From the NCBI GenBank assembly GCA_963837515.1, contig CAWINT010000002.1, positions 1,476,454 to 1,540,453 of the forward strand: a DNA stretch of 64,000 nucleotides, in the 5' to 3' direction. Positions 63,198 through 64,000 of the stretch are shown here, piece by piece. Position 1 is the stretch's first letter; every line of letters starts with the position of its first letter. The notes under the pieces were generated by a model, which was given only the letters and a program-made list of their open reading frames with translations, did not search any database and was not told the DNA's origin. The position numbers and the translations under genes were made by a program. This DNA is from RYN-230 sp963837515 (GTDB lineage Bacteria > Actinomycetota > Actinomycetes > Streptosporangiales > Streptosporangiaceae).

Positions 63198-63814
63198 GGG
63201 GATTCCTTTTTACCCTTGTCTTTCAGAGCGCTCGTGTCGATCGTAGGAGGCTTCGGCGTGGGAAGTGAGGGTACACCGGAAACGCCGCCGCCGCCCTGCT
63301 GTTCTTCGGGTAGAGGAAGATCTATATCCCAGATCTGATTGTCGATGCCATCTCGCAGGGAAAGCGCGCCAGCTATTATATCTCTGGTGCTCTTGTCCCA
63401 GCGGTAGCCCGCGATCAGGTGAATTTCTTCTAGTCCTTCGAGCGTGTCAACACCAGGAGGCTGAGCCATAAAGTCAAGTGCTGCTTGCGTAGGGTATGTA
63501 CTTACGCTGCCATTCCAATGGTGACGCTTGACCCGCAGGCGGTAATTGACACCGACATATACATCCCGTTTCGGCTCCTTGTTAACGAAGCTGACCCCTT
63601 CGACGTCCGTCAGAAGCGCCATGAGATGATCCCAGTGACGATCGTGGATCCAGTTCGCCAAGCCTCGTTCACTGTGTGCCGCAACCCACGCCGGATGTTG
63701 CCTCCGGTAGGCAAGCAGATCTTGCTTGGCCAGCAGCGCAGACCGACTGAGCGCATCGGTGATCTTGTCACCCAGCGCGGCGAGCACCGCATCCGGCGTA
63801 GGGAACGATTTCAT
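63194..63814 (-). CDS. Partner protein of XRE-ImmA/IrrE gene (unknown, 206 aa)
   Basis: This 206-residue protein has no recognised family. Its features include an N-terminal helix (DKITDALSRSALLAKQDLLAYRR), central YVGVNYRLRVKRHHWNGSVSTYP and a Gln/Gly-rich C-terminal stretch followed by a Lys-rich end. ATG 63814 sits 7 nt after a TATAAA sequence, consistent with a leaderless start. The stop overlaps the peptidase start, so the two form a pair that may be a toxin-antitoxin or defence module. Confidence 0.72.
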   Translation of the reverse strand: MKSFPTPDAVLAALGDKITDALSRSALLAKQDLLAYRRQHPAWVAAHSERGLANWIHDRHWDHLMALLTDVEGVSFVNKEPKRDVYVGVNYRLRVKRHHWNGSVSTYPTQAALDFMAQPPGVDTLEGLEEIHLIAGYRWDKSTRDIIAGALSLRDGIDNQIWDIDLPLPEEQQGGGGVSGVPSLPTPKPPTIDTSALKDKGKKESP

Positions 63815-63820
63815 ACCGGA

Positions 63821-63850
63821 TTTTATACCAGCTCCCAACCGGGTGATGCA
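63821..63850 (-). promoter_or_regulatory. Leaderless-type promoter of the ImmA/IrrE pair
   Basis: On the minus strand a TTGCAT hexamer is followed after 18 nt by TATAAA, which ends 7 nt before the ATG at 63814. This spacing predicts transcription starting at or next to the start codon. Confidence 0.5.
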
Positions 63851-63942
63851 ACTGAAACGGGTGAGACGGCCGAGTCGCAGCCCGACTACAGCACCCGCTA
63901 CCTTGCGGAGCGGCAAGGGTGGCGGCCGGGATGCCGACTGTT

Positions 63943-63958
63943 CGAACATAAGTACGAA
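63943..63958. promoter_or_regulatory. LexA/SOS-box-like operator
   Basis: TCGAAC-ATAA-GTACGA differs by one base from the actinobacterial LexA box TCGAACNNNNGTTCGA. It lies about 130 bp upstream of the ImmA/IrrE pair. It could also control a rightward gene beyond the window. Confidence 0.5.
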
Positions 63959-64000
63959 TCTTGTCATCCCTGGGAGCGTGAGTCCACCCCCGCGGAGACT

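Noticed and set aside
63941..63949. GTTCGAAC as a possible copy of the tRNA-Val T-loop marking attR
   Set aside because: Only eight bases match and the flanks do not continue as tRNA sequence; the LexA-box reading explains it better.

Overview
The window is chromosomal DNA of a very GC-rich actinomycete. Supporting signs are the GC-saturated third codon positions, frequent GTG starts, the pepA-lpd-sucB order, a PucR-type regulator in front of fabD-fabH-acpP-fabF-accD, homodimeric aceE next to DUF3052 and ahpE, and the actinobacterial families DUF3145, DUF3052, DUF1918 and DUF5998. The layout fits Streptosporangiales or a related order, but the species cannot be fixed from the sequence. Almost all genes before 52.6 kb look like ordinary chromosome, while 52.6 kb to the end is the left part of an integrated element.

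Region by region. 1-4.3 kb: central carbon genes sucB (cut by the window edge), lpd and pepA, all leftward. 4.35-5.04 kb: the wreck of a secreted phosphoesterase gene. 5.2-9.3 kb: a three-gene ferric-iron/phosphonate-type ABC importer. 9.5-13.1 kb: a ChrB-like protein, two membrane proteins and a NarL-type two-component pair. 13.7-16.2 kb: a forkhead-like protein facing a membrane Ser/Thr kinase. 16.6-24.6 kb: DUF5998, an alkaline-phosphatase-superfamily hydrolase, rhodanese, a PLD-like protein, FKBP, amidase and quinone oxidoreductase, interspersed with decayed gene fragments (VOC C-terminus, epoxide hydrolase N-domain, TetR C-domain). 24.7-28.5 kb: a tightly overlapping trio of replication-relaxation protein, VirD4/TraG-like ATPase and J-domain membrane protein, rich in in-frame tandem repeats. 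28.7-34.9 kb: DUF3145, nucleoside hydrolase, MEDS/HATPase protein, Ohr, a membrane spermidine-synthase-like protein and a glutamine amidotransferase.

34.9-41.7 kb is the type II fatty acid synthase locus (regulator, fabD, fabH, acpP, fabF, accD). Its FabD carries a C-terminal biotinyl/lipoyl-like domain without the modifiable lysine. 41.7-43.7 kb is a second two-component system whose histidine kinase is broken by one frameshift. A 25-bp perfect inverted repeat and a G-rich tract lie between this kinase and a secreted protein of unknown function. 45.9-52.6 kb holds aceE with a strong terminator, then DUF1918, YjbQ, DUF3052, ahpE, a zinc-ribbon protein and a phosphotransferase, ending at a tRNA-Val gene.

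From the tRNA-Val 3' end onwards lies an actinomycete integrative and conjugative element of the pSAM2/SLP1 type: integrase, excisionase, a RepSA-like initiator, a TraSA/FtsK-like translocase and several small element proteins, all leftward. A divergent three-gene rightward operon (HTH-like protein, SAM methyltransferase, GNAT-like protein) has visibly lower GC and looks like cargo. The last pair, an XRE-ImmA/IrrE metallopeptidase and a partner protein of unknown function, has a leaderless-type promoter and a LexA-box-like sequence upstream. The far end of the element is outside the window. The best candidates for something new are the cargo operon, the ImmA/IrrE pair with the SOS-like box, the relaxation/VirD4/J-domain trio, and the FabD fusion.
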